From: Actinospineispora spinosispora DSM 44797
Lineage (GTDB): Bacteria > Actinomycetota > Actinomycetes > Mycobacteriales > Pseudonocardiaceae
DNA: 64,000 nucleotides
Assembly (NCBI RefSeq): GCF_000429025.1
Contig: NZ_KE386833.1
Location: forward strand, 1-64,000
Direction of reading: 5' to 3'
Part shown: positions 40,066 to 47,866 of the stretch, in pieces
How the letters are laid out: each line of letters begins with the position of its first letter
Position numbering within the stretch: the first letter of the stretch is position 1
Program-made: the position numbers and the translations under genes
The notes under the pieces: model-generated
The model's input: the letters and a program-made list of their open reading frames with translations, nothing else
The model's database searches: none
What the model was told of the DNA's origin: nothing

Positions 40066-41237
40066 CCGGGTGTGCTCGTATCGGCCGTCGTGGCGAGTGC
40101 CGGGAACGCTGCCAGCACCATGTCCACCAGCTCCGACGCGGGCCGGGTCAGCGGGTCGGTGACCGGGAGGCCGAGCTGGAGGTGATGCTCGGCGATCGCG
40201 GTGTCCAGCTCGTCGGCGGTCATCTCCTCGTGGTTGATCGTGACGCCGATGACGCGGGTGTCGGCGAACGCCTCGATCAGCGCGATCTCGCTGGCCGCGG
40301 TCGGCATCGGCACCATCGGGAAGTCGCCGAGCATCCTGCGCTTGGGAGCGTGCTGGACGATCACGCCGGCGGGACGGCTGCCCCGCACGATGTGCGCCGA
40401 GGTCAGGTAGGCGGGGTGGCTGAGCGCGCCCTGTCCCTCGACCACGATCACGTCGGGGTCCTCGTTCTCGAACGCGGCGACGACCTGGTTCTCGACCTCA
40501 CCCGAGCAGAACTGGGGGACCAGCGCGTCCAGTGCGACGCCGTACTTCCCGCCCTGGATCAGGGTGGTCTGACCGGTGCCGACCATGACGGCCCTGATGC
40601 CGTGCGCGTTGAGTGCTTCGACCAGCAACGTGGCGGTGGTCCGCTTCCCGATCGCGCCGTCCGTGCCGAGGATCGCGATCCTCGGGCAGGTCACGTCCAC
40701 GATCCGGCCGGAGAACAGGTGCAGGTCCCGTTTGGCCTTCGGGCGACGCACGTCGGTGATGGTGACACCGGCGATCACGGCGGCCGCGACGAACTCGGCA
40801 TCGTCGTTGAGGAACTCGTGCAGCCCGTTGATGATGTGCATCCCGCGCGCGATGCCGTCGAGCAGCACGATCCGCTGGTCGTCCGACAGCAGCCCGTCGG
40901 CGGGCGCGAGCCCGCAGATCAGGTAGTCGGGTACCCGTCCGGCGTGGGCGAGGCACTCGACGAGCGACGCCAGCACCGGGATGCCGTTCGCGGTGCCGTC
41001 CAGGAACTGCCCGGAGTCGACGCCGGCCCGGAGGCTGTCGATGACGCTCAGGACCTCGTACTTCTCCGAGTGCCGCACCAGCCCGTTGGCGGTCTTACCG
41101 TCCTGCTCGCCGAACTGGCCCTCGCAGTAGACGACGGCGGTGGAGCCGGTGGGCAGGGTGAAAGGAACCGCGGGAGCCCTCGACCCGCTCTGGGTGGGCG
41201 CGTCGAGAGAAGGGGAGCCATTGCTGAGCGACGACAT
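40062..41237 (-). CDS. DUF1611 (DgcN-like) P-loop protein
   Basis: The 391-residue protein has the DUF1611 layout: an N-terminal Rossmann-like part and a P-loop GTDGAIGKRTT at 191-201, followed by VVEGQGALSHPAYL. DgcN, a member of this family, N-acetylates D-glutamate in a marine bacterium. The neighbours (racemase, dipeptidase) are consistent with D-amino-acid use. It is first in the leftward operon and divergent from a PaaX-type regulator. A hairpin lies across its ribosome site (41244-41261). Confidence 0.85.
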   Translation of the reverse strand: MSSLSNGSPSLDAPTQSGSRAPAVPFTLPTGSTAVVYCEGQFGEQDGKTANGLVRHSEKYEVLSVIDSLRAGVDSGQFLDGTANGIPVLASLVECLAHAGRVPDYLICGLAPADGLLSDDQRIVLLDGIARGMHIINGLHEFLNDDAEFVAAAVIAGVTITDVRRPKAKRDLHLFSGRIVDVTCPRIAILGTDGAIGKRTTATLLVEALNAHGIRAVMVGTGQTTLIQGGKYGVALDALVPQFCSGEVENQVVAAFENEDPDVIVVEGQGALSHPAYLTSAHIVRGSRPAGVIVQHAPKRRMLGDFPMVPMPTAASEIALIEAFADTRVIGVTINHEEMTADELDTAIAEHHLQLGLPVTDPLTRPASELVDMVLAAFPALATTADTSTPG

Positions 41238-41243
41238 GAAGTC

Positions 41244-41261
41244 CTCTGAGAAGGCTCAGAG
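41244..41261 (-). promoter_or_regulatory. Hairpin overlapping the DUF1611 ribosome site
   Basis: On the transcript CTCTGAG and CTCAGAG form a perfect 7-bp stem with a 4-base loop, ending 6 bases before the ATG at 41237. The ribosome site AGAGGA begins inside the second stem arm, so the closed hairpin would hide it. This could limit translation of the operon. Confidence 0.45.
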
Positions 41262-41389
41262 AAGGCGACGGGATCGTGGCGGGGCCGGTAGGCCCAACGT
41301 TGCGCGAGTGGTCTGCCCTGAGGGACGGCAAAGTTGCCGACTCGTGGAGCCTACCCGGTCGGTCCCGCTCCATACCCCGTGTCGATTTT

Positions 41390-41428
41390 TTCCGGGAGAT
41401 TCTGGAGGGTGACCTGTGTCTCCCGGGA
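41390..41428. promoter_or_regulatory. Inverted repeat between divergent DUF1611 and PaaX genes
   Basis: TTCCGGGAGA (41390-41399) and TCTCCCGGGA (41419-41428) pair at 9 of 10 positions around 19 bp. It is the best dyad in the 368-bp divergent gap and a candidate PaaX-type operator. The rest of the gap shows no gene. Confidence 0.35.
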
Positions 41429-41605
41429 CAGGATGGGGTAGCTGAGGTTCCGTGTGCGCGTGCGCCGTCGAGATGGTTCGTCCGTCGTTGTGATGATCGT
41501 CGGTTGTGGAAGTAAGTCGCTCTGCGTGTCAGGCGAACGCGGGCAGTAGGGTCGCTCTTGTCGGCGCAAGCAGAGATTTCGGGAATCCTGGCGGTGGTAT
41601 AGGTC

Positions 41606-42478
41606 GTGGCGGATAGGACCATCAGGCCGGAATCCGACCGCAGGCAAGGCGGGCCGCCGACGGAAGGCAGCGCGCGTTCTCTGTTGTTGACCGTTCTGGG
41701 CGAGTTGGTCGTCCCCGACGGCAAACAGGTGTGGACGGCGTCACTGCTTTATGTGCTTCGTGGGCTAGGAGTATCGGAACAGACCGTCCGGCAGGCGATC
41801 ATGCGCGCATCCGACCGGGGCTGGATCAGTGGCGAACGGGTGGGGCGAAACGTCTGCTGGTCGGTTCAACCCGTGGTGATGCAGTTGCTCGACGAGGTCA
41901 CTCAGCGGGCCACCTCACTGAGTGACAGTGCGGAGAACTGGGACGGTAATGGCATATTCCTGAATGTCACCATCCCGCAGGACCTCAAGGGCGTCCGGAA
42001 ACGGTTGTACAGCGCGCTGGGCTGGGCAGGATTCGGCAGCCCCTTCCCTGGGCTGTGGACCAATCCGCACGTTGATCGTTTGGACGAGACCAGGGCGATC
42101 ATCGAGGAACTGGGCCTGCGCGATTCGTCGATCGTGTCGATCGGACGATTGACGGATGCGGGCCTCACCGCCCCGGAGATCATTGAACGGGCCTGGAATC
42201 TGGACGGCGTCGCCGATCGGTACGCGAAGCTGCTCGACACCTATGAAGGCCTGGAACCCGAGCCCGGTGACGAATTGTTGTTCCGATATCTGGCGCTGGT
42301 CGACGAGTGGCGCAAGTTTCCCGAGATGGACCCGCAGCTGCCGCCGGACGTCCTGCCGAACTGGATCGGCCGCCGGGCCGCCGAGACCTTCGCGACATTG
42401 CGCGCGAGATGGGGCCCTGGCGCGCGCACACGCTGGGAAGAGGTAGTGCGAGCAACGGAACCGAGCTCCCGCTCATGA
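41606..42478 (+). CDS. PaaX-family transcriptional regulator (copy 1)
   Basis: The 290-residue protein has the PaaX layout: an N-terminal winged helix (SARSLLLTVLGELVVPDGKQVWTASLLYVLRGLGVSEQTVRQAIMRASDRGWI), a central Cas2-like domain (NVTIPQDLKGVRKRLYSALGWAGFG) and a C-terminal helical domain with LVDEWRKFPEMDPQLPPDVLPNWIG. PaaX represses phenylacetate genes in enterobacteria, but no paa genes are present here. It is divergent from the DUF1611-racemase-dipeptidase operon, its likely target. The start is GTG with a weak ribosome site. Confidence 0.9.
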   Translation: MADRTIRPESDRRQGGPPTEGSARSLLLTVLGELVVPDGKQVWTASLLYVLRGLGVSEQTVRQAIMRASDRGWISGERVGRNVCWSVQPVVMQLLDEVTQRATSLSDSAENWDGNGIFLNVTIPQDLKGVRKRLYSALGWAGFGSPFPGLWTNPHVDRLDETRAIIEELGLRDSSIVSIGRLTDAGLTAPEIIERAWNLDGVADRYAKLLDTYEGLEPEPGDELLFRYLALVDEWRKFPEMDPQLPPDVLPNWIGRRAAETFATLRARWGPGARTRWEEVVRATEPSSRS

Positions 42479-42538
42479 TCACCACCGCCTGAGGGCTGAT
42501 TGCACGGCGTGAAACAGCCCTCAGGCGGTGATGATCAT
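42475..42538. terminator. Strong bidirectional hairpin terminator
   Basis: Arms 42475-42498 and 42515-42538 pair over 24 bp with one mismatch around a 16-base loop. The left arm overlaps the PaaX stop codon and the right arm ends 8 bp before the stop of the converging membrane-protein gene, so both transcripts can end here. Confidence 0.85.
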
Positions 42539-42545
42539 GGAGGTG

Positions 42546-43367
42546 CTAGGTGGCGACGGGGGCGGTCTCGGCGGTGGTTGCCACGGCTGGTCGGCGCTGC
42601 AGGACCGGGAGGAAACCTGCTGCTCCCCGGACCAGCAGGCCTGCCAACACGATGCTCAGGACCGTCGCGCCGGCGGTGATGGCGGTGTTCGGCTCGGCCA
42701 GATGGATGGCGATGATGACGGGCCAGCCGGCTCCGAAGTTTCCCCCGAGGAACGTGCACGGAAAGATCACGAACAGCCAGAGCAAGGTGACCGGGCGACC
42801 TGACATCCGCTGCCGGAGCAGGGCGGCCGCGATGGCGAACGCAACGACCTGAGCGGTCTCCAGCACGCCGATGACCAGCGGGTACTGGAAGATGCGCAGG
42901 GTGTGTGGGCCCCAGTAGGCGTAGGCGCCACCGTTGATGCCGATCATCTCGAACACACACGACATGAGCAGCTCGGTGCCGGCGAAGACGCCGAGCCGCT
43001 GCCGGGTGAGCGTGCCCTGCCAGGCACTACGGGTGATCAGGATGGCCGCGCTCGCGTAGAGCACCGCGTAACCGCTGTGCGTCCACAGCGGTTGAGGGAT
43101 GTCGAACGCGGTGAAGTGCGTCGCCATGCCCTCGGTCGAGTAGAAGTACAGCATCATCGCCGTGTCGTAGAGCGGCTCGACGAACGCGCCGACCATGGCC
43201 GCGAGCACCAGCAGCACGTAGAACGGTGTGCGCTCGCGCCGGCCGAGCTGCACAGCGAACACCAACAGGACGGCGGTGAGCACCCAGCTTCCGTAGAGCA
43301 GCACGCCCTGGGTTGTCAGGTTGAGCGGGTGATCGACCGGTGGCAGCGGCATGGCTTGGGTGACCAT
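42546..43367 (-). CDS. Polytopic membrane protein, unknown
   Basis: The 273-residue protein has about eight hydrophobic segments, beginning with GVLLYGSWVLTAVLLVFAVQL and ending TAGATVLSIVLAGLLVRGAAGFL. Conserved-looking polar motifs are EPLYDTAMMLYFY, in or beside the second or third helix, and FEMIGINGGAYAYWGPH. It resembles AveC-type spirocyclase relatives only in being polytopic with an EP-containing helix; no assignment is made. It follows the secreted protein gene by 6 bp and is last in the 45531-42546 operon. Confidence 0.7.
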   Translation of the reverse strand: MVTQAMPLPPVDHPLNLTTQGVLLYGSWVLTAVLLVFAVQLGRRERTPFYVLLVLAAMVGAFVEPLYDTAMMLYFYSTEGMATHFTAFDIPQPLWTHSGYAVLYASAAILITRSAWQGTLTRQRLGVFAGTELLMSCVFEMIGINGGAYAYWGPHTLRIFQYPLVIGVLETAQVVAFAIAAALLRQRMSGRPVTLLWLFVIFPCTFLGGNFGAGWPVIIAIHLAEPNTAITAGATVLSIVLAGLLVRGAAGFLPVLQRRPAVATTAETAPVAT

Positions 43368-43373
43368 GACGCG

Positions 43374-43799
43374 CTAGAACAGGGAGCCGAGGACGGAGCT
43401 GCCCTTACCGTCCGGGTCGCCGTCGTAGGAGTAGTCGTGGTCGTAGCGGTGGTCGTACACGTTCTTCTCCTTGCACTCGTCCCGGCCGGCGGTGTTCTCG
43501 TTGCCCGCGCCGCACTGGGCGAGTGACGAGTTCTGGTTGGCGTTGGACGCCGAGTTCGGCCGGGTGTCGTCGTGGTAGTTGTGATCGATGTCGGAGTCGG
43601 TCCCGCTGCCCGGTACGTCCGGGTACTCGTCGTTCCGAGTGGGCATGGCGGAGCTGCTGGTCGGCATCTCGAACGTGTGCAGGCCCTGGGCGGTGCCGGG
43701 GGTGGCCGCGACGGCCGTACCGGAGAACGCGGCGCCGAGCGCGGCCGCGCCGATCACCGTGGCGGTGATCTCCAGTGTGCGACTTCCTGAGAAGTACAT
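43374..43799 (-). CDS. Small secreted acidic protein, unknown
   Basis: The 141-residue protein starts with a signal peptide (ITATVIGAAALGAAFSGTAVAATPG, cleavage likely after AVA near residue 31). The mature part is short, polar and rich in Asp, Asn, Ser and Tyr, with a Tyr/His/Asp stretch YDHRYDHDYSYDGD near the end that could bind metal. Two Cys (CGAGNENTAGRDEC) could form a disulfide. It lies in the membrane-protein operon, between the COX IV-like and polytopic genes. Confidence 0.7.
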   Translation of the reverse strand: MYFSGSRTLEITATVIGAAALGAAFSGTAVAATPGTAQGLHTFEMPTSSSAMPTRNDEYPDVPGSGTDSDIDHNYHDDTRPNSASNANQNSSLAQCGAGNENTAGRDECKEKNVYDHRYDHDYSYDGDPDGKGSSVLGSLF

Positions 43800-43827
43800 G
43801 ATTTCCTTCCGAACGGATTGATCGGGG

Positions 43828-44091
43828 TTATCCGACGAAGTAGTAGGTCAAGATCATTCCGGTCACCGCGACGGTCCAGGCTTCGAAATAGATCCGCCAG
43901 GCACGCGGTGCGTGGCGCACCTCCATGAAACGGAGGATGACCATGCGGATCTTGTACGCGGCGATGAGAAAGATTCCGACGGTGGCCACCAGGGGAGCGA
44001 ACGCATCCTTGGAGAGCATCCAGGTCGAGATGATGGTGGCCACCATCAGAATCGCCCAGACGATCGTGATGGGGTTCTTGGCGATCGGCAT
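43828..44091 (-). CDS. Cytochrome c oxidase subunit IV-like protein
   Basis: The 87-residue protein has three hydrophobic segments (TIVWAILMVATIISTWML, PLVATVGIFLIAAYKIRMVILRF, WTVAVTGMILTYYFV) with the KIRMVILRFMEVRHAPRAWR loop of prokaryotic COX IV/NorF-type subunits. It starts 3 bp after the subunit III-like gene. No catalytic subunit I or II gene is in the window, so it may join an oxidase encoded elsewhere or a different complex. Confidence 0.75.
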   Translation of the reverse strand: MPIAKNPITIVWAILMVATIISTWMLSKDAFAPLVATVGIFLIAAYKIRMVILRFMEVRHAPRAWRIYFEAWTVAVTGMILTYYFVG

Positions 44092-44094
44092 GGG

Positions 44095-44673
44095 TTACCT
44101 CATGAGATACAGCAGTGGGAAAAGCATGATCCAGAGCAGGTCCACCATGTGCCAGTAGGAGACGACACTCTCGAGGAAGACGCGATTTCCGCCGTCGAAG
44201 GCGCGAGCGCGCGCCTTGGTCCATACGATGGCCAGGAAGACGTTCCCCACTATCACGTGAACCAGGTGGATACCGGTCAACGAGAAGTACCACATGAAGA
44301 AGTCGTTGGTCATCATCGAGATGCCGCCGGACAGCTTCCCGGTGTACTCGATCGCCTTGGACGCCATGAAGGCGATTCCGCAGAGGAACGCCCCCATGAT
44401 GAGGCCGGGAATGCGTGCCGGCTGATCCTTCTTGGCCGCATCGACGGCGAGCGCGGCGAACCACGAACTGGTCAGCAAAATCAACGTGTTGATTCCGCCG
44501 AAATTGTAGTCCAGGGCGTGCCGGGACGCCTCGAACAGTGCTGGGTTCTTGTGCCGGTCCTGCATGAACGAGTTGAACAGAACGGCGAAGATGACCATGT
44601 CCGCGGCAATGAAGACCCAGACGCCCTCCAATCCTGGAAGGCGCCTGGACTTCACGCGGTCGGTTGCTACCAC
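44095..44673 (-). CDS. Haem-copper oxidase subunit III-like protein (NorE type)
   Basis: The 192-residue protein has five hydrophobic segments and the subunit III hallmarks FIAADMVIFAVLFNSF, NTLILLTSSWFAALAVDAA, FSLTGIHLVHVIVGNVFLAIVW and SVVSYWHMVDLLWIMLFPLLYL. It is the short, NorE-like form rather than the seven-helix subunit. The GTG start at 44673 follows the 7-TM gene by 30 bp. Its presence without subunits I and II is unusual. Confidence 0.85.
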   Translation of the reverse strand: MVATDRVKSRRLPGLEGVWVFIAADMVIFAVLFNSFMQDRHKNPALFEASRHALDYNFGGINTLILLTSSWFAALAVDAAKKDQPARIPGLIMGAFLCGIAFMASKAIEYTGKLSGGISMMTNDFFMWYFSLTGIHLVHVIVGNVFLAIVWTKARARAFDGGNRVFLESVVSYWHMVDLLWIMLFPLLYLMR

Positions 44674-44703
44674 TCGTCGGGCTCTTTCTCGGTCGATGAC
44701 AGC

Positions 44704-45531
44704 TCAGTCGACGTGAGCGGGACGACCGAGAGCGGCGGCTGCTTCGTCCTCCGCCTTGAGACGTGGAATGGCCTTGATGATGTAGAACGACAGCGACGGG
44801 CACCAGATGAACCAGGTGAAGAACGCGATCCAGAAGTTGAAGGAGCCGTTGAACGCGAACGGTCCGGTCGTGACGAACGGGATCAGGCTCACCGGGAAGA
44901 ACGAGGCGAAGGTGACCCAGCCCCACCAGCTGACCCAGGCCGGGACCAGCGGCTTCTCCCGCTTGTCGCGCATGAAGACGATGCTGATCGCGGCGATCTG
45001 GAACGACGTCACCATGTAGGCGAGGTCGATCAGCAGCCAGCCGAACCAGTAGAGCATGTGCATGATCTCGGGTGAGAGCGCCTGGACCTCGTGCGCGGCG
45101 GTCAGCCAGATCGCGCAGGCGGTCATGATGGGTGCGGCGGTGATGGTCGCGCCCATCATCTCGATGCTGGCCAGGTGGCTGTCGCCGGTGTGGACCCGGC
45201 GCATGACCTGTGAGATCGCGCAGCCCCACGCCATGTAGAACGACGTCACCGTGAGGCAGACCGACATGCCGATCATGATCGACGTCGAGTTCTGCAGGTA
45301 GTGCTCCTTCACCTCGACCGCGCTCGCGGCGGGGGAGAAGGGCGGGATGTTGCCGGCGAGGATGCCCCAGAACACGACGAACGTCCCCATGAAGATGGGG
45401 CCGCACCAGGCGAGCATCTTCCAGGTCCGGTAGTCGACGACCAGCGGACCGACCTTCACTGAGCCCGACGGTCCCGCCGCGCCGGTCAAGGGTGGTGCCG
45501 GTGTGGCACCTGTATCTGCGTCCGTTGCCAT
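44704..45531 (-). CDS. Seven-helix membrane protein, unknown
   Basis: The 275-residue protein has a 40-residue soluble N-terminus and about seven membrane segments, including WCGPIFMGTFVVFWGILAG, IMIGMSVCLTVTSFYMAWGCAISQVM and WIAFFTWFIWCPSLSFYIIKAI. Aromatic residues are frequent. It is the first gene of the leftward operon, with AAGGAGA before the ATG and a clear promoter at 45585-45613. It precedes the oxidase-subunit-like genes. No family is recognised. Confidence 0.72.
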   Translation of the reverse strand: MATDADTGATPAPPLTGAAGPSGSVKVGPLVVDYRTWKMLAWCGPIFMGTFVVFWGILAGNIPPFSPAASAVEVKEHYLQNSTSIMIGMSVCLTVTSFYMAWGCAISQVMRRVHTGDSHLASIEMMGATITAAPIMTACAIWLTAAHEVQALSPEIMHMLYWFGWLLIDLAYMVTSFQIAAISIVFMRDKREKPLVPAWVSWWGWVTFASFFPVSLIPFVTTGPFAFNGSFNFWIAFFTWFIWCPSLSFYIIKAIPRLKAEDEAAAALGRPAHVD

Positions 45532-45584
45532 GGATCGATCTCCTTACGTGCCGGAACCCGGACAGAAATATGACATAGAAAGAA

Positions 45585-45613
45585 ACCGTATTTCCGCGCC
45601 TGTAGGCTGTCAA
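45585..45613 (-). promoter_or_regulatory. Sigma-70-type promoter for the leftward membrane operon
   Basis: On the minus strand TTGACA (45613-45608) and TACGGT (45590-45585) are 17 bp apart, predicting a start near 45578 and a leader of about 47 bases before the ATG at 45531. The same TACGGT -10 appears at the 19787 promoter. Confidence 0.65.
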
Positions 45614-45756
45614 GGGTTCGATCTGTGACAGGTAGAGACATCACCTAGCTGGTTATGTAGGCGATGCGCGGAGCGAATGTGACCCAGGTTTCACTCACTG
45701 AGAGTGAGCAAATGCCAGTGAAATCCTTGTGGATCTTCCGGACGCTCAGGCTCTGA

Positions 45757-46047
45757 TCATGTGGTTCTGGTGTCGTAGGTGCAGATCAGCTGGTCCCGAG
45801 CTTGTCGTCGAACCTTCCGGGCCGACAGCGGAAAGTAGTCGCTCGACCCGGAATCACGCGGTGTGGTGAAGTCGAGAAAGTAAACAGTCACCGTCACTTG
45901 GTTGCTGTCGTTGTAGGTGATGCAGGGCACGGAGGCGGTTGCCCTGACCACGATTTTGTTGATCTTGAGCTCGAGCGCGGAATCGACGCGGGCTCGGCTG
46001 TGGACCGAGGAGGTCCCATGGCGGAAGCGGGAGAACGCACAGTGCAT
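45757..46047 (-). CDS. Possible small protein in the divergent mce gap
   Basis: A 96-residue frame ends at 45757. Its second half (NKIVVRATASVPCITYNDSNQ, VTVTVYFLDFTTPRDSGSSDYF, then SARKVRRQARDQL) has mostly G/C-ending codons and plausible alternating strands, unlike the usual low-complexity shadow frames. No ribosome site or good start is visible: the ATG at 46047 is only a candidate. It may be a real small gene, a decayed remnant, or chance. The rest of the 560-bp gap holds the promoter at 45585 and presumably the mce promoter. Confidence 0.35.
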   Translation of the reverse strand: MHCAFSRFRHGTSSVHSRARVDSALELKINKIVVRATASVPCITYNDSNQVTVTVYFLDFTTPRDSGSSDYFPLSARKVRRQARDQLICTYDTRTT

Positions 46048-46091
46048 CTGGGAACTGGGCAACTGGGAACAGACGGGCGAGGTGGGCGGCC

Positions 46092-46952
46092 ATGACGGTC
46101 CAGACCGGTCCACCGGGCTCGGGCGGTTCGGGTGCCGCTGTCGAACGCGGCCCCGAGCTGGCGGAGGCGATGCCCTCGCGCGTGCGCGGTCTGCTCGTCG
46201 AGGTGGGGCAGGTCGGTCAGCTGACCGCCGCGCTGTTCTCGACGGCCATCCGCAATCCACGCGGGTACTGGGCGGACACCTTCGAGGAGATGTACGGCCT
46301 GCTCCGGTTCTGCTACATCTCGGTGTTGCTGTGCGTCGGTGGTTTCTGCTTCCTCATCGGTAACTACGCGTACAACATCCTGACCCTGGTCGGTGCGCCG
46401 AACCGCCTCGGCTTCTTCTTCGTGTTCGCCACCGCCCGGGAGATCGCGCCGTTCTGTACCGGCATGGCGGTCGCCGGCGTCATGGGTACCGCGATGACGG
46501 CCGACCTCGGCGCTCGCAAGGTCCGTGAGGAGCTCGACGCGCTGAAGGTGCTCGGCGTCGACATGGTCCGCGCGCTCGTTCTGCCCCGTGTCCTGGCGAT
46601 CACGATCATGACCGTCGCGTTCGACCTGGTCGGCATCGCGATCGGCACGGGCCTGGCGGCGCTCGCCGGATGTGCGATCGGCATCGTCTCCTACGGCGCG
46701 TTCTTCTCGGTGTTCCTGGCGAACATGACCGCGCCCGAGCTCGCCGGAACAGTCATCAAGACCTTGCTGATCGGATTGTTCATCGGAATTGTCTGCGCTC
46801 AGAAGGGCCTCAACTCCAAGGGCGGCGCCGAAGGTGTGGGGCGGGCGGTGAACCAGGCGGTCGTGTTGTGCTTCGCGGCCGTGTGGATCGTCAACTTCAT
46901 CGTCAACGCCGTTCTGCTCGGTTTGAACCCCGACATTCTGATCAACCGATGA
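46092..46952 (+). CDS. MlaE/YrbE-family permease (YrbE A)
   Basis: The 286-residue protein has about five to six hydrophobic segments. It contains the YrbE/MlaE signature VREELDALKVLGVDMVRALVLPRVLA, the cytoplasmic helix that contacts the ATPase. It pairs with the next gene to form the membrane channel of an Mce lipid transporter. It is the first gene of the mce operon, 560 bp from the divergent membrane-protein operon. GAGGTGGG lies upstream of the ATG. Confidence 0.93.
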   Translation: MTVQTGPPGSGGSGAAVERGPELAEAMPSRVRGLLVEVGQVGQLTAALFSTAIRNPRGYWADTFEEMYGLLRFCYISVLLCVGGFCFLIGNYAYNILTLVGAPNRLGFFFVFATAREIAPFCTGMAVAGVMGTAMTADLGARKVREELDALKVLGVDMVRALVLPRVLAITIMTVAFDLVGIAIGTGLAALAGCAIGIVSYGAFFSVFLANMTAPELAGTVIKTLLIGLFIGIVCAQKGLNSKGGAEGVGRAVNQAVVLCFAAVWIVNFIVNAVLLGLNPDILINR

Positions 46953-46965
46953 GAGAGGCTGCGCT

Positions 46966-47826
46966 GTGACTGTTGTCGACGACCGGAGCACTCAGTCGGA
47001 TGATCAGCCGGAACCGAACGGAAATGGTGGAAGCCAGGCCCTCGGCGGTTATGGTGAGGGACAATCCCTCATTCGTGACGTCGGAGAGGCCGCGCTGTTC
47101 GCGGTGCATACCGTGCGCACTCTTCCCAGGGTTCGTAACTATGTGTCGGAAATCTTCCGCCAGATCGGCATCCTGGTTCTCTCCAGCTACGGAATCATCC
47201 TCTTCATGGAGGGGATTCTCGCGGCGGAGATCTCTCTAGAGGGCCATTACCTGCTCAAACAGCTGGGTGCCGGCAGCTATACCGCGCTGTTCGCGGCGGT
47301 GTCCGACTACACGGTGGCCCCGGAGATGTGGGGCTGGGTGCTGTCCGCGAAGGTCGGTTGCGGCCTGGTCGCGGAGATCGGCTCGATGCGGATCAGCGAG
47401 GAGATCGACGCGCTGGAGGTCATGGGGCTGGACTCGATGTCCTACCTGGTCGGTACACGGGTGCTCGCCATGGTGATCTTCACGCCGTTCATGTTCGTCT
47501 CCAGCACCGGCTTCATGTACATCGTGAACTACTTCCTGAACGTGACGGTCTTCCAGAGCGTCTCCAAGGGTGGCTATCTCTCGGTGTTCTGGTCGTTCCT
47601 GACTCAGCGCGACATTCTGCTGTCGCTCACCGCGGGTGCGGTCATCGGCCTTTCGATCGTGCTGGTCGGCTGTTACTACGGCTACACCGCCAAGGGCGGC
47701 CCGGTCGGCGTCGGTAAGAACACCGCGAAATCGATGATCATCAACCTGATCATCGTGAGCGTGGTCGGGGCGATCTTCCAACAACTGTTCTTCGGTGGTT
47801 TCGCGCGCGCGCCCATCGCGCACTAA
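46966..47826 (+). CDS. MlaE/YrbE-family permease (YrbE B)
   Basis: The second 286-residue YrbE permease contains the coupling helix ISEEIDALEVMGLDSMSYLVGTRVLA and the membrane segments ILVLSSYGIILFMEGIL and FMFVSSTGFMYIVNYFLNVTVF. It starts with GTG 14 bp after YrbE A. Mce systems use two different YrbE subunits as a heterodimer, consistent with this pair. The N-terminal 40 residues are polar and rich in Gln, Asn and Gly. Confidence 0.93.
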   Translation: MTVVDDRSTQSDDQPEPNGNGGSQALGGYGEGQSLIRDVGEAALFAVHTVRTLPRVRNYVSEIFRQIGILVLSSYGIILFMEGILAAEISLEGHYLLKQLGAGSYTALFAAVSDYTVAPEMWGWVLSAKVGCGLVAEIGSMRISEEIDALEVMGLDSMSYLVGTRVLAMVIFTPFMFVSSTGFMYIVNYFLNVTVFQSVSKGGYLSVFWSFLTQRDILLSLTAGAVIGLSIVLVGCYYGYTAKGGPVGVGKNTAKSMIINLIIVSVVGAIFQQLFFGGFARAPIAH

Positions 47827-47866
47827 GTCCGATCCACATATCCAGACTCGTCAGAAAGGGACACCG

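Noticed and set aside
41606..42478. Phenylacetate catabolism locus
   Set aside because: Only PaaX-type regulators are present; no paaA-K genes are found near either copy.
43754..45613. A 619-codon minus-strand frame through the membrane operon
   Set aside because: It is a shifted frame of the five membrane-protein genes on the same strand, which have clear hydrophobic segments and starts.
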